Shown: in pieces, positions 1 to 8,657 of the stretch
Layout of the letters: each line of letters starts with the position of its first letter
Position numbering within the stretch: position 1 is the first letter of the stretch
Origin: Massilia sp. 9I
Lineage (GTDB): Bacteria; Pseudomonadota; Gammaproteobacteria; Burkholderiales; Burkholderiaceae_D
NCBI RefSeq assembly: GCF_902506415.1
Contig: NZ_LR733275.1
Location: 5,416,479 to 5,480,478, forward strand
Direction of reading: 5' to 3'
Length of the DNA stretch: 64,000 nt
Notes under the pieces: model-generated
What the model was told of the DNA's origin: nothing
What the model saw: the letters and a program-made list of their open reading frames with translations, nothing else
The model's database searches: none
Made by a program: the position numbers and the translations under genes

Positions 1-2
1 GC

Positions 3-149
3 AAGACCATGTGCCGCAGCGGCGGCAGCGTGGGGCCGAAGATCGGCGGGGCCGTCGGCGGCGGCGAGGTGCTGTTCGACGTGCAGGGCGGCGCGGGACG
101 GGCCGGCGAGGTGCAGTGCCCGAGCCACGCCGAATGGAAGCGCGACTGA
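3..149 (+). CDS. C-terminal fragment of an unidentified protein
   Basis: The frame that begins at base 3 is open from the window edge to a TGA at 147-149, giving 48 residues of a protein whose start lies outside the window. It is glycine-rich with two cysteines (near the start and near PSH) and ends in WKRD. G or C dominates third codon positions, as in real genes here. No family is recognised. The fragment is too short to assign a function; the frame choice rests on codon use. Confidence 0.5.
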   Translation, partial: KTMCRSGGSVGPKIGGAVGGGEVLFDVQGGAGRAGEVQCPSHAEWKRD

Positions 150-266
150 ACCCTTCCTCCGCGCTTTCGACCTCCTGCTCCTCCTTTTCGTCATTCCATC
201 CACATGGCCGGTCCGCCTATGCGCAGCCGCGCTAACATGGCGGCATCAAGCAGAAGGAGATTCACA

Positions 267-674
267 ATGAAAAAGATGATCGCGACCGCGCTTGCGGCAT
301 GCGTACTGGTTGCCAATCCGGCCTTCGCCCAGGACAGCAAGGCGCTGGCGGCCGCCCACGGTTCGGCGCAGCGCTGGCTGAAGCTGGTCGACAAGGAAGA
401 TTATTCCGGCGCCTGGGACGCCAGTGCGAGCGACGTGCGCGCGAACACACCGAAAATGGCATGGAACATGCTCCTCAGCGCCACCCACCTGCCGCTGGGA
501 CAGCTCCGCGTCCGCAAGCTGAAGTCGACCGCGCTTGACGCGGGCGGCAAGCGGGTCAGCTTCGAATTCGATTCGGAATTCGAGAAGGACAACAAGGTGC
601 TGGAGAAAGTCACCACCGTGCTCGACAAGGACGGCGCGTGGCGCGTGACCGGCTACAGCGTTTCAGCGGACTGA
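267..674 (+). CDS. Exported DUF4019-like protein
   Basis: 135 residues. The ATG at 267 follows an AAGGAGA ribosome binding site at about 253-259, so it is preferred over upstream starts. Residues 1-22 form a signal peptide (basic MKKM, hydrophobic core, cleavage near AFAQ), so the mature protein should be periplasmic. The rest has the pattern of DUF4019 proteins: an AQRWLKLVD segment and a DYSGAWD segment, then a beta-rich half ending in a GAWRVTGY motif. The biochemical role of the family is unknown. Its 3' end overlaps the convergent neighbouring gene by 12 bases. Confidence 0.75.
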   Translation: MKKMIATALAACVLVANPAFAQDSKALAAAHGSAQRWLKLVDKEDYSGAWDASASDVRANTPKMAWNMLLSATHLPLGQLRVRKLKSTALDAGGKRVSFEFDSEFEKDNKVLEKVTTVLDKDGAWRVTGYSVSAD

Positions 675-1031
675 ACGGGCCTGCGGGGCCTGCGACGCCC
701 CGCCGCCGGCGCCGTTACTGGCCGGTGCACAAAGCTCGGCCACGCGGCGCCATGCTCCGGTGCCTTCGCACACCACCGGCGGCCGCCCCTGCAGCAGTTT
801 GCCGAGGTCGACCGGCTTGCCTTCGTTGACGATGACGTTGCGCTGGATTGGAATGCACACCGCGTCGTGCCAGGCGGCCGCATAGCCCTGCGGCGTCGGC
901 AAGGGACCGCGCAGGCGCAGCGCCGCGGCCTCGCACGCCTTTTTCGTCTGGTAGGTTCCGCGCAGGCTGGTGCTCTCCAGCATGACGTCGCGGTGCTGCT
1001 GCAGGTACAGCAGCAGGATCATCGTAAACAT
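663..1031 (-). CDS. Hypothetical protein with N-terminal hydrophobic segment
   Basis: 122 residues. The chosen ATG at 1031 has a GGGAGAACGG ribosome binding site just upstream; the open frame extends to 1082 but earlier starts lack one. Residues 1-10 (MFTMILLLYL) are hydrophobic, suggesting a membrane anchor or signal sequence. Four cysteines are spread through the body, compatible with disulphides in an exported protein. The C-terminus is low-complexity (NGAGGGASQAPQ). No family is recognised. The gene ends inside the DUF4019-like gene on the other strand. Confidence 0.5.
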   Translation of the reverse strand: MFTMILLLYLQQHRDVMLESTSLRGTYQTKKACEAAALRLRGPLPTPQGYAAAWHDAVCIPIQRNVIVNEGKPVDLGKLLQGRPPVVCEGTGAWRRVAELCAPASNGAGGGASQAPQARSVR

Positions 1032-1134
1032 CCGTTCTCCCCACATGCGGCTCCGTTCGCCCGCACGCCTGACCTTGTTCAAACATCCTGCCGGGACCGC
1101 GCGCTAGCCTGAGGATCCACGAAAGGATCCCTTC

Positions 1135-1989
1135 ATGTTCAAGCTCGTTACCTGGAATATCCAGTCCGGCCGCAGCCCGGACGGCAAGACCGACCTCGAC
1201 CGTATCATCGCATGCCTCGACCGCTTTTGCAGTTTTGACATGCTTTGTGTGCAGGAAGTTTCGAGCGGCTACACCGCCGGCGGCGAAGACCAGTTCGCCA
1301 TGCTGCGCGAGCGCCTGCCCGGCTACACCGGCTTCAGCGCCCTCGCCTGCGACACCGCCGGCCTGGAGGCCGCGCCCGGCGCGCGCCGCCGTTTCGGGAT
1401 GATGGTGTTCTCGCGCCACCAGGTGCTGCAGGCCTTCCGCCACTCGCTGCCCTGGCCGTCCGAACCCGAGGTGATCAGCATGCCCCGCACGGCGCTCGAA
1501 CTCACGGTGGCGGCGCCCGGCGGCCTGTTGCGCGTCCACGCCGTCCACCTCGAATACTTCTCGCAGCGCCAGCGCCTGGCCCAGGTCGAGCGCCTGCGCG
1601 AGCTGCACCGCGAGGCGAGCCTGCACGCTTGCGCGCCACCCGCGCCCGGCCGCGGCCCCTTCGCGCAGCCGCCGCGGGCCATGCCGGCGCTGCTTGCGGG
1701 CGACTTCAACATGCTGCCCGGCTCGCCCGAGCACCAGCGCCTGCTGGCGCCCTTCGGCGACGAGGTCCAGCCCTGGCGCGACTGCTGGCAGCTGGTCCAG
1801 CCGGGCCGGCGCCACGCGCCCACCGTGGGCCTGCACGACGCCAGTCCCGGAGCCTGCGCTCCCTTCACCTTCGATTACGTGTTCGCCAGCGCCGACCTGG
1901 CCGAACGGGTGCGGCGGGTGCGGGTCGATGCCAGCGAACAGGGGTCGGATCACCAGGCCCTGCTGGTGGAACTGGATTGGGGGCCGTGA
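1135..1989 (+). CDS. Endonuclease/exonuclease/phosphatase (EEP) family hydrolase
   Basis: 284 residues. The hallmarks of the EEP fold are visible in order: LVTWNIQSG near the start (Asn in strand 1), LCVQEV with the metal-binding Glu near residue 42, AGDFNM with the Asp/Asn pair near 188, and SDHQALLVEL with the catalytic Asp-His near the C-terminus. Members are Mg2+-dependent phosphodiesterases acting on DNA, RNA, inositol phosphates or lipids, so the substrate cannot be named. There is no signal peptide, so it is probably cytoplasmic. An AAAGGA ribosome binding site precedes the ATG. It lies 72 bases upstream of the thioesterase gene. Confidence 0.85.
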   Translation: MFKLVTWNIQSGRSPDGKTDLDRIIACLDRFCSFDMLCVQEVSSGYTAGGEDQFAMLRERLPGYTGFSALACDTAGLEAAPGARRRFGMMVFSRHQVLQAFRHSLPWPSEPEVISMPRTALELTVAAPGGLLRVHAVHLEYFSQRQRLAQVERLRELHREASLHACAPPAPGRGPFAQPPRAMPALLAGDFNMLPGSPEHQRLLAPFGDEVQPWRDCWQLVQPGRRHAPTVGLHDASPGACAPFTFDYVFASADLAERVRRVRVDASEQGSDHQALLVELDWGP

Positions 1990-2061
1990 GGCGCCGCCTG
2001 ACGCCGCCCGGCGGCGGGCCGTACAATAGCGGTTTGCCGATCCACGCTTCACGAGGTCATT

Positions 2062-2499
2062 TTGGACTGGGATTACCCGCAACCCTTCACCCTGCCCGTC
2101 ACGCCGGAAGCCGGCGACATCGACGGCCTGAACCATACGAACAATGCCGTCTACGTGCGCTGGTGCGAGCAGGCCGGCTGGGCCCATTCGGAACAGCTGG
2201 GCCTGTCGCTGGACGACTACCGCCGCCTCGACCGCGCCATGGCGATCCGGCGCGGCGAGTACGACTACCTGCTGCCGACCCAACTGGGCGAGCGCTTGAC
2301 CCTGGCCACCTGGCTGGTGGCCGGCGACGGCAAGCTGGCGATGGAACGCCGTTTCCAGCTGCTGCGCGACAGCGACGGGGCCACCGTGCTGCGCGGGCGC
2401 TGGGACCTGGTCTGCATCGACATCAGCAGCGGCCGGCCGCGCCGCATGCCGGCCGAATTCGTGGACACGTATATGCCGGTGGTGGTGCAGGCCGTGTAA
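2062..2499 (+). CDS. Hotdog-fold acyl-CoA thioesterase
   Basis: 145 residues from a TTG start preceded by ACGAGG; no ATG lies nearby in frame. The region GDIDGLNHTNNAVYVRWCEQ (about residues 17-36) is the signature of the 4-hydroxybenzoyl-CoA thioesterase/YbgC branch of the hotdog fold: the Asp, the Asn-His, and the helix that follows. Family members hydrolyse acyl-CoA or acyl-ACP thioesters in the cytoplasm. The natural substrate cannot be told from sequence. Length matches the family (130-150). Confidence 0.85.
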   Translation: MDWDYPQPFTLPVTPEAGDIDGLNHTNNAVYVRWCEQAGWAHSEQLGLSLDDYRRLDRAMAIRRGEYDYLLPTQLGERLTLATWLVAGDGKLAMERRFQLLRDSDGATVLRGRWDLVCIDISSGRPRRMPAEFVDTYMPVVVQAV

Positions 2500-2616
2500 A
2501 CCTCGAGGTGCGGCCTCGTGTTGCGGCCCCTCAAAGTCACCATTGAGGCAACCGGCCCCGCTCCCGCTTGTGCTGGGTCAAACTGCTTCGGTGATGTCCG
2601 CCGCCACGAGGGAAAG

Positions 2617-3837
2617 ATGCGCCACTACCGTTCCACGATCCGCTCCACCGCCCGCTCCCTGTCTGCCATCCTCCTTGCCGGCCTGTGCGCCGCCATGCTC
2701 CTGTCGGGCTGCCGCCTGCGCGAGACCGGGCAGGAAGACCTCGTGATTCCCGAGCTGGTGCGCACCCATCTGTACGTGGCGCCATCCGGCTCGGACAGCA
2801 ATCCGGGCACCCGCGACGAACCCTTCCGCACGCTCACGCGCGCCGCCCAGGCGGTCACGCCCGGCACCACGGTGCACGTCGCGCCCGGCACCTATTTCGG
2901 CGGGGTGCGCACCAATACCCACGGCACGGCCGAGGCGCGCATCGTGTTCGAATCCACCGAACGCGGCGGCGCGCGCCTGGTGCCGCCCCTCGATTCGCGC
3001 CAGCCGGCGGCCTGGGACAACCGCGCCAACTACCTCGACATCATCGGCTTCGAAATCGACGGCGGCCAGTACCAGAGCGGCATGAAGTGGCTGAGCGGCA
3101 TCTACAACGGCGGCTCGCACAACGGCATCCACCACAACCACATCCACCACATCGGCAACGACGTGCCCTGCGAGGCCAAGGGCGGCGCCGGGATCGGCAT
3201 CGACAGCTACTACAAGGGCAACGACGCCGAAGTGGTTGGCAACCAGGTGCACGACATCGGCCCGCCGGAATGCCGCTACATGCACGGCATCTACGTCAGC
3301 ACCACCGCCAGCGTGCGCGACAACGTGATCTACCGCGCCTCGGGCGCCGGCATCCACCTGTGGCACGACGCCAGCCACGTCACGATCCGCAGCAACACGG
3401 TGGTGGGCTGCGGCACCGGCATCGTGGTCGGCGGCGGCGACTTCTATCACAGCGAGGGGCCGAACGACCACACCCACACGGCCAACAATATCGTCTACGA
3501 CAATGGCCACGGGGTCCTGGAACAGGGTGCGACCGGCGACAACATCAGCTACCGCAACAACCTGGTGTTCCAGAACGCCGGCGGCGACTGGAAACTGTCG
3601 GCCGGGCGCCAGCATACGGGCACCGTGACAGCGGCCCCGCTGTTCGCCGACTACAACCGCACGCTGCCCACGCCGGACTTCCGGCTCCAGCCGGGTTCGC
3701 CGGCGATCGGCAAGGGCCTGGCGCCCGATGCGGGCGACACGGTGGCGATCCGGCCGCGGCGCCAGATCGATATCGGGGCCGTGCCGTATACCGAGGCGGA
3801 ACCGGCCGGTGTGCCCTCGCCAGCGGCGGGCCAATAG
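2617..3837 (+). CDS. Beta-helix (DUF1565-type) lipoprotein
   Basis: 406 residues. The ATG at 2617 follows GAGGGAAAG; the frame opens at 2518 but without a good site. Residues 1-32 form a lipoprotein signal with lipobox LLSGC. The body begins with YVAPSGSDSNPGT, the entry motif of DUF1565/right-handed beta-helix proteins, followed by repeated Asn/His-rich coils (HNGIHHNHIHHIG, NVIYRASGAG, NTVVGCGTG, NNIVYDNGHG). Such proteins often bind or cleave polysaccharide, but no catalytic residues can be assigned. A paralogue lies at 16865-17986 and shares the WDNR, HLWHDA and GTI/V-VGGG motifs; that copy lacks a clear lipobox. Confidence 0.85.
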   Translation: MRHYRSTIRSTARSLSAILLAGLCAAMLLSGCRLRETGQEDLVIPELVRTHLYVAPSGSDSNPGTRDEPFRTLTRAAQAVTPGTTVHVAPGTYFGGVRTNTHGTAEARIVFESTERGGARLVPPLDSRQPAAWDNRANYLDIIGFEIDGGQYQSGMKWLSGIYNGGSHNGIHHNHIHHIGNDVPCEAKGGAGIGIDSYYKGNDAEVVGNQVHDIGPPECRYMHGIYVSTTASVRDNVIYRASGAGIHLWHDASHVTIRSNTVVGCGTGIVVGGGDFYHSEGPNDHTHTANNIVYDNGHGVLEQGATGDNISYRNNLVFQNAGGDWKLSAGRQHTGTVTAAPLFADYNRTLPTPDFRLQPGSPAIGKGLAPDAGDTVAIRPRRQIDIGAVPYTEAEPAGVPSPAAGQ

Positions 3838-3883
3838 GTGGGCAGCCGCTCAGTGCCGGTCTGGCATCGGGCGGCGGCTCGGC

Positions 3884-4231
3884 TCAGAGGATCTCGCGCA
3901 CCAGTTCGAAGGGGCGGCACAGGCGCACGCCCTTGGACGTGACCACGAAGGGACGGTTGATCAACACCGGATGCGCGGCCATCGCATCGAGCAGGGCCCC
4001 GTCGTCGACACCCGGCTGGTCCAGTCCCAGCTCGCCGAACAGCGCTTCCTTGCTGCGCACCGCCTCGCGCACCGTCAGGCCCGCGCTGGCGATCATCTCC
4101 TGCAGCTGGGCGCGCGACGGCGGCGTGGCCAGGTAGTCGACCACTTGCGGTTCATGGCCCGCCTCACGGATGGCGGCCAGGGTGTTGCGCGAAGTCCCGC
4201 AGCGCGGGTTATGGTAAATCGTGATATCCAT
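3884..4231 (-). CDS. arsC: Arsenate reductase (glutaredoxin type)
   Basis: 115 residues, the full family length. The N-terminus MDITIYHNPRCGTSRN carries the catalytic Cys11 in the NPRCGTSRNT motif, and LINRPFVVT near residues 91-99 holds the arsenate-binding Arg. ArsC reduces arsenate to arsenite using glutathione and glutaredoxin in the cytoplasm. No ars regulator or arsenite pump is adjacent, so this may be an orphan or the related ArsC/Spx-like branch with a redox role. It is convergent with the beta-helix gene. Confidence 0.9.
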   Translation of the reverse strand: MDITIYHNPRCGTSRNTLAAIREAGHEPQVVDYLATPPSRAQLQEMIASAGLTVREAVRSKEALFGELGLDQPGVDDGALLDAMAAHPVLINRPFVVTSKGVRLCRPFELVREIL

Positions 4232-4406
4232 GTGTTAAACGCTCTTCAATATTGCCGAAAAAGTAGCCGCATCATAACCACAGCTCATCACTGGCACCAG
4301 CTATTTCGCTTGTTCCCAGCCCCCGCTCGCTATAGAATTCGTCGCTTATTTTTCCGCAAGAACATAAAAACTGCCGGAAAACATTTTGTACAGCGACGGA
4401 GAATCG

Positions 4407-5039
4407 ATGAGCGAGTACCTGCTGCGTCCCGCGGCACTTCCCACCTGGGGCCAGCGCACTGCGCTTCGCCTGCTGAACCTGACCGGCTGGCAAGTGCATT
4501 TCAAGCCCCTGCCCGGCCCGCACGGGATCGCCGTGGTCTATCCGCACACCTCGAACTGGGATTTCCCGATCGGCCTGCTCGCCAAGTGGGCGGTCGGCCT
4601 GAAGTTCCGCTGGCTGGCCAAGGATTCGCTGTTCCGCGGCGTGATGGGCGGCCTGATGCGCTACTGGGGCGGCATCGCCGTCGACCGCCGCGCCTCGATG
4701 GGCGCCACCCGCAAGCTGGCCCAGGACATGCTGGCCGCGCCCTGGTGCTGGATCGCGATCACGCCGGAAGGCACGCGCAGCTACCGTCCGCATTGGAAGA
4801 GCGGCTTCTACCACCTGGCCACCACCGCCAAGGTGCCGCTGCTGCTGGTGTACATCGACTACAGCACCAAGGTACTGAGCGTGGTCGACACCCTGACCCT
4901 GAGCGGCGACGCCGACCAGGACATGGCGGCCATCGCGGCCGTCTACGCAGGCCGCCAGGGCCTGTATCCGGACCAGGCCGCGCCGATCAAGCTGGCGCCG
5001 CCGCGCGACCCGTCCGAACCGCAGCGCCGCCAAGGCTGA
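4407..5039 (+). CDS. 1-acyl-sn-glycerol-3-phosphate acyltransferase-like protein
   Basis: 210 residues. The ATG at 4407 is chosen because GGAGAATCG sits before it; an upstream TTG has no site. The PlsC block I HTSNWDF (an HX4D motif) lies near residue 44, AVDRRAS near residue 91, and block III EGTRSY near 120. The protein lacks a long transmembrane stretch, like the short lysophospholipid acyltransferase family members. It probably transfers an acyl chain to a lysophospholipid or related acceptor at the inner membrane. The exact acceptor cannot be inferred. Confidence 0.8.
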   Translation: MSEYLLRPAALPTWGQRTALRLLNLTGWQVHFKPLPGPHGIAVVYPHTSNWDFPIGLLAKWAVGLKFRWLAKDSLFRGVMGGLMRYWGGIAVDRRASMGATRKLAQDMLAAPWCWIAITPEGTRSYRPHWKSGFYHLATTAKVPLLLVYIDYSTKVLSVVDTLTLSGDADQDMAAIAAVYAGRQGLYPDQAAPIKLAPPRDPSEPQRRQG

Positions 5040-5078
5040 GCCGCAGCCTGGCCACCCGGGCACTAAAAACGCCATCCG

Positions 5079-5234
5079 TCAGACTGGGGCACGCTTTTTA
5101 AACACGCGCTTCCACGCGAACAGCTCTGGCAGACCCGCAGCGAGCACCAGCAGCCCGATGTTGTAGCGCATGCCGAGGTACCACAGCAGGCCGGCGAGCA
5201 CGAAGAGCGCCAGGGTCAGGAAGTGGTAACGCAT
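5079..5234 (-). CDS. Small two-helix membrane protein
   Basis: 51 residues, too short for standard ORF cut-offs. Two hydrophobic segments are visible (about residues 6-21 and 25-40) separated by the GMRYN turn, with a strongly basic C-terminal tail (WKRVFKKRAPV), which would place the C-terminus in the cytoplasm. A CGGAG ribosome binding site lies before the ATG. Codons are GC3-rich, as in neighbouring genes. No family is recognised. The gene sits between the acyltransferase (convergent) and the SulP transporter (same strand, start upstream of its stop by about 60 bases). Confidence 0.6.
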   Translation of the reverse strand: MRYHFLTLALFVLAGLLWYLGMRYNIGLLVLAAGLPELFAWKRVFKKRAPV

Positions 5235-5294
5235 CGCATACTCCGAGGAATTGTTGAGTTCGCGGCAGTTTGACAGCGGTGTATTAAAAAAGCA

Positions 5295-6944
5295 TTAAGT
5301 GGGGCCGGGCTGGCCGGGCGCCAGCTCGTCCCAGGCCACCGCCGCACTCAAGAACAGGCGCCCGTTCAGCGCCTGCAGCAAGGTGCTGTGCTTGAGGCGA
5401 TCCATCACCGGCCCCTTTACTTCGGCCAGGTGCAGCAGCACGCCGCGCTGGCGCAGCGAGGTATTCAGTTCCGCCAGGCCAAACAGGGCCGAGGTGTCGA
5501 TCGCGTTCACCGCCGACAGCACCAGCACCAGGTGACGCGTGTCCGGGTGCGCCGCCAGTTCATCCTCGATGCGTTCGTTCACCGCCTCCACGTTCCCGAA
5601 GAACAGGCCGGCGTCTACCCGCAGCATGAGTAGCCCTGGCGCGGTCTCGGTCGAATAGCGCTCCACGTTGCGGAAGTGTTCGCTCCCCGGAATGCGGCCC
5701 AGCACCGCAATGTGCGGCCGGCTGGCGCGCCAGATCAGCGCCCCCATCGACAGCGCGACGCCCACCACGACGCCCGCCTCCACGCCCAGCACCAACACGC
5801 CGGCGGCGGTGGCCAGCAGTGCGGCGGCGTCGGCGCGGTCGTAGCGCCAAGCGGCGCGCAAGGTCGACAGGTCGAGCATGCCGAGCACGGCGACGATGAT
5901 GGTGGCCGCCAGCACCGGCAGCGGCAGCAGCGCCAGCCAGCCGGTCGGCGCCACCAGGGCCAGGGCCAGCAGGCCGGCCGTGATCAGGCTCGCCAGCTGG
6001 GTATTGGCGCCGGCCGAGAAGTTCACCGCGGAGCGCGAGATGCTGCCCGTGACCGGAAAGCCGCCGCTCAGCGCGCTGCCGAGATTGGCCGCACCGAGTC
6101 CCAGCAGTTCGCGGTTGCTGCCCAGCTTTTCGCCGCGCTTGAGCGCCAGTGTCTGCGCGCCCGACATGCTGATCAGGAAGACCATGAAGCCGATCAGGAG
6201 CGCCGGCTGCAGCAGCGCCTGCCAATGGGCGCTGGAGGTGGCCAGGTTCAGGCCCGGCAATCCTACCGGCACCGAACCGGTGGTGGCGACGCCGCGCGCA
6301 TCCAGGTGCAGCACAGCCACCAGCGCAGTGGCGCCGACCACCACCAGCATCGGCGCCAGCTTGCCACCGATGTCGGCCGCCGCCGGCGGCATCCCGAGGC
6401 GCCGCAGTGCGCCCGCCATGAAGTGGCGCGACCACACCAGCAGCGCGAGCGCCCCCAGGCCCAGCGCCGCGCTCGGGCCATGCAGCTCGGGCGGCGCCGC
6501 GCCCAGCAGCACGCGCAGCTGGCCCCAGGCGATCAGGATCGCCGAGCCGATGGTGAAGCCGCTCATCACGGGACGGGAAAAGAAGTTGGCGAGGAAGCCG
6601 ATGCGCAGCAGGCCGCAGGCGAGCAGCACCGCGCCCGACAGGAAGGCCAGCTGGGCCGCCAGCACGCCGTACAGCGCGCTGCCCGGCGCGGCCAGGGGCG
6701 CCAGCGTGGACGCCGTCATCAGGGAGATGATCGCCATCGGGCCGACCGACTGGGTGCTGCTGGTGCCGAACAGGGCATATAAAACCGGCGGCACGATGCT
6801 GGCGTAGATCCCGGCCACCGGCGGCAGGCCGGCCACCAGGGCATAGGCCATGCCCTGCGGGATCATCATCATCGCCACCACGATGCCGGCGCTGATGTCG
6901 CCCGGCAGCAAGGCACGCCGGTAATTCCGCAGCCAGGAGAACAT
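5295..6944 (-). CDS. SulP family inorganic anion transporter with STAS domain
   Basis: 549 residues. The protein begins with MFSWLRNYRRALLPGDISAG, the usual SulP opening, followed by the MMMIPQGMAYALVAGLPPV motif and 10-12 hydrophobic segments to about residue 410. A cytoplasmic STAS domain follows (from about 430), including the LVLSAVNAIDTSALFGL phospho-acceptor-like loop. SulP proteins carry sulfate, bicarbonate or dicarboxylates, so substrate is open. The same frame stays open upstream to 9644 across other genes, but similarity to SulP starts at this ATG; no clear ribosome binding site is seen before it. Confidence 0.88.
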   Translation of the reverse strand: MFSWLRNYRRALLPGDISAGIVVAMMMIPQGMAYALVAGLPPVAGIYASIVPPVLYALFGTSSTQSVGPMAIISLMTASTLAPLAAPGSALYGVLAAQLAFLSGAVLLACGLLRIGFLANFFSRPVMSGFTIGSAILIAWGQLRVLLGAAPPELHGPSAALGLGALALLVWSRHFMAGALRRLGMPPAAADIGGKLAPMLVVVGATALVAVLHLDARGVATTGSVPVGLPGLNLATSSAHWQALLQPALLIGFMVFLISMSGAQTLALKRGEKLGSNRELLGLGAANLGSALSGGFPVTGSISRSAVNFSAGANTQLASLITAGLLALALVAPTGWLALLPLPVLAATIIVAVLGMLDLSTLRAAWRYDRADAAALLATAAGVLVLGVEAGVVVGVALSMGALIWRASRPHIAVLGRIPGSEHFRNVERYSTETAPGLLMLRVDAGLFFGNVEAVNERIEDELAAHPDTRHLVLVLSAVNAIDTSALFGLAELNTSLRQRGVLLHLAEVKGPVMDRLKHSTLLQALNGRLFLSAAVAWDELAPGQPGPT

Positions 6945-7003
6945 AGGAGTATTGCTTGACAGAAAAGCCGCTAGCCTACCACAGGGTCCGGGCCGTTCCC
7001 ACC

Positions 7004-8485
7004 CTATTGCATCGCCAGTTCGACGCAGTTGCGCCCGGCCCGCTTGGCGCGCGCCAGCGCGGCGTTGACCCGCACCGCCAGCGAATCGCCGTTCTCGAGT
7101 TCGCCCAGCTGGGCCACGCCGAGGCTGACGGTGACGTGGTCGCAGCCCGGGATCTCGGCCTGCTCGATCGCCGCGCGCAGCTTCTCGGCCATCTTGAGAC
7201 CGTCGATCGCGCTGGTGTGCGGCGCGATCACCTGGAATTCCTCGCCGCCCGAGCGCACCAGCACGTCGCTCGAACGCAGCAAAGCGCGCGCGGTATCGGT
7301 GACGATGCGCAGCGCCATGTCGCCGACCGGATGGCCGTAGGCGTCGTTGATGTTGCGGAAGCGGTCGATGTCGAAGGCGATCAGGGCCAGCGGCAGGCGG
7401 TAGCGGCGCGCACGCTTGATCTCCTGCTCCATCAGGTATTCGCCGTGGCGGCGATTCGCCACACCGGTGAGCGCATCCAGGGTTGCCAGCTGGGTCACGC
7501 GGCCCAGCAGCTCTTCGCTCTCGCGCATCAGCTCCGCCATGCGCAGCCCAAAGGCGGCCAGCTGGGCCAGGTCGGCAAACGCGCCCAGTTCGGCGCGCGA
7601 GAACGCGCGTGCGCCGTCGAACAGCAGGCACAGTGCGCCGCGCGGGGCGCCGGGACCGGATGCGGGAATCGGCAGGCCGAGCACCATGCGCACGCCCTGG
7701 GCCTGCAGAGCCTGCGCAAGTACCGGCTCGCCGGCCTTGTCGAGGGCGTCCAGCAAGGCGGGCTCGCCGCCGGCTGCGGCCAGCAGACCCGGGAAGGCAT
7801 GGCGCAGCGGCGACTGCAGCAGGCGCTCGGCGCGCCCCAGGACCTTGGCCAGGTCGAGGCCGTGGTGGCCGTGCTGCGCTTCCAGGCGCAGGTCGCCGCC
7901 CTCGTGCAGCTGGAACACGGCGGCGTGCATCACGCCGGGGCAGCCGCGCAGGGCTACGCACAAGCGCTCGCCGAAGCGGATGCTGTCGTCGGCTTCGGCC
8001 AGCGCCTGCTGCGCCTCGCTGCGCACGGCCAGCAGGGCCGCCAGTTCCGCTTCGACCGGGCCGGGCGCCACCGGCAGCGCGAAGCCCTGCGCCAGGCGCG
8101 CGCTCACTTCGATGCGGATCTCTTCCGGCCTGAGCGGCCCGATCGCATACGCCAGCGGGCCGTGGGACATCAGGGAGGGCAGCCAGCGCGCATTGGTGAA
8201 GGGACACAGGACCAGTACCGGCGCACCCGCGCGCCCGGCCACCAGCTGGCCAAGGGCCGGCAGGTCGATGCCGATCTCGAAGCGCTCGAGGTCGAGCACC
8301 AGCACATCGGCCGGCTGCTGCGCCAGCAGGCTGGCCGCCTGCTCGGCGCCGTCGGCCACCTCCAGGTGCGCGAACAGGCCGTCGCAGGCGCGCTGGAACT
8401 CGCTGCGGCGCTGCCCGGCCGGATTCACGTACAGGCACGACAAGGCCGGGCCAGCGCCCGCCCCCTGGGACATCCCTTCTTCCAT
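7004..8485 (-). CDS. Diguanylate cyclase with REC-like and GAF-like N-terminal regions
   Basis: 493 residues from the ATG at 8485, preceded by CAGGAAAGAAC; a start 21 bases upstream lacks a site. The N-terminus resembles a receiver domain with a VLVLDLERFEIG segment. A GAF-like region spans about 160-310, and a GGDEF domain fills the C-terminus: TLDALTGVANRR, FDIDRFRNINDAYGH and the active-site loop SGGEEF. An RSSD motif five residues before GGEEF matches the product-inhibition I-site. It should make cyclic di-GMP in the cytoplasm and be feedback-inhibited. The gene is divergent from the stress SDR gene. Confidence 0.85.
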   Translation of the reverse strand: MEEGMSQGAGAGPALSCLYVNPAGQRRSEFQRACDGLFAHLEVADGAEQAASLLAQQPADVLVLDLERFEIGIDLPALGQLVAGRAGAPVLVLCPFTNARWLPSLMSHGPLAYAIGPLRPEEIRIEVSARLAQGFALPVAPGPVEAELAALLAVRSEAQQALAEADDSIRFGERLCVALRGCPGVMHAAVFQLHEGGDLRLEAQHGHHGLDLAKVLGRAERLLQSPLRHAFPGLLAAAGGEPALLDALDKAGEPVLAQALQAQGVRMVLGLPIPASGPGAPRGALCLLFDGARAFSRAELGAFADLAQLAAFGLRMAELMRESEELLGRVTQLATLDALTGVANRRHGEYLMEQEIKRARRYRLPLALIAFDIDRFRNINDAYGHPVGDMALRIVTDTARALLRSSDVLVRSGGEEFQVIAPHTSAIDGLKMAEKLRAAIEQAEIPGCDHVTVSLGVAQLGELENGDSLAVRVNAALARAKRAGRNCVELAMQ

Positions 8486-8657
8486 GTTCTTTCCTGACAA
8501 GCTCATTCTGAAAAAGCGATGCCAAGTTTGCCACAAAGCACTGTGAGCGGATAGTCAAGAATTGTCTCCGAGTGTGTGGAAGCGCACCGTCACTCGAGGG
8601 CGCCGCAATGAATACTCTCCCGGTCGATCGAACGCGAACGTAAATGGGAGGAATGCA

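Noticed and set aside
715..2283. 522-codon minus-strand frame
   Set aside because: It lies over the EEP hydrolase and thioesterase genes, which have catalytic motifs on the plus strand.
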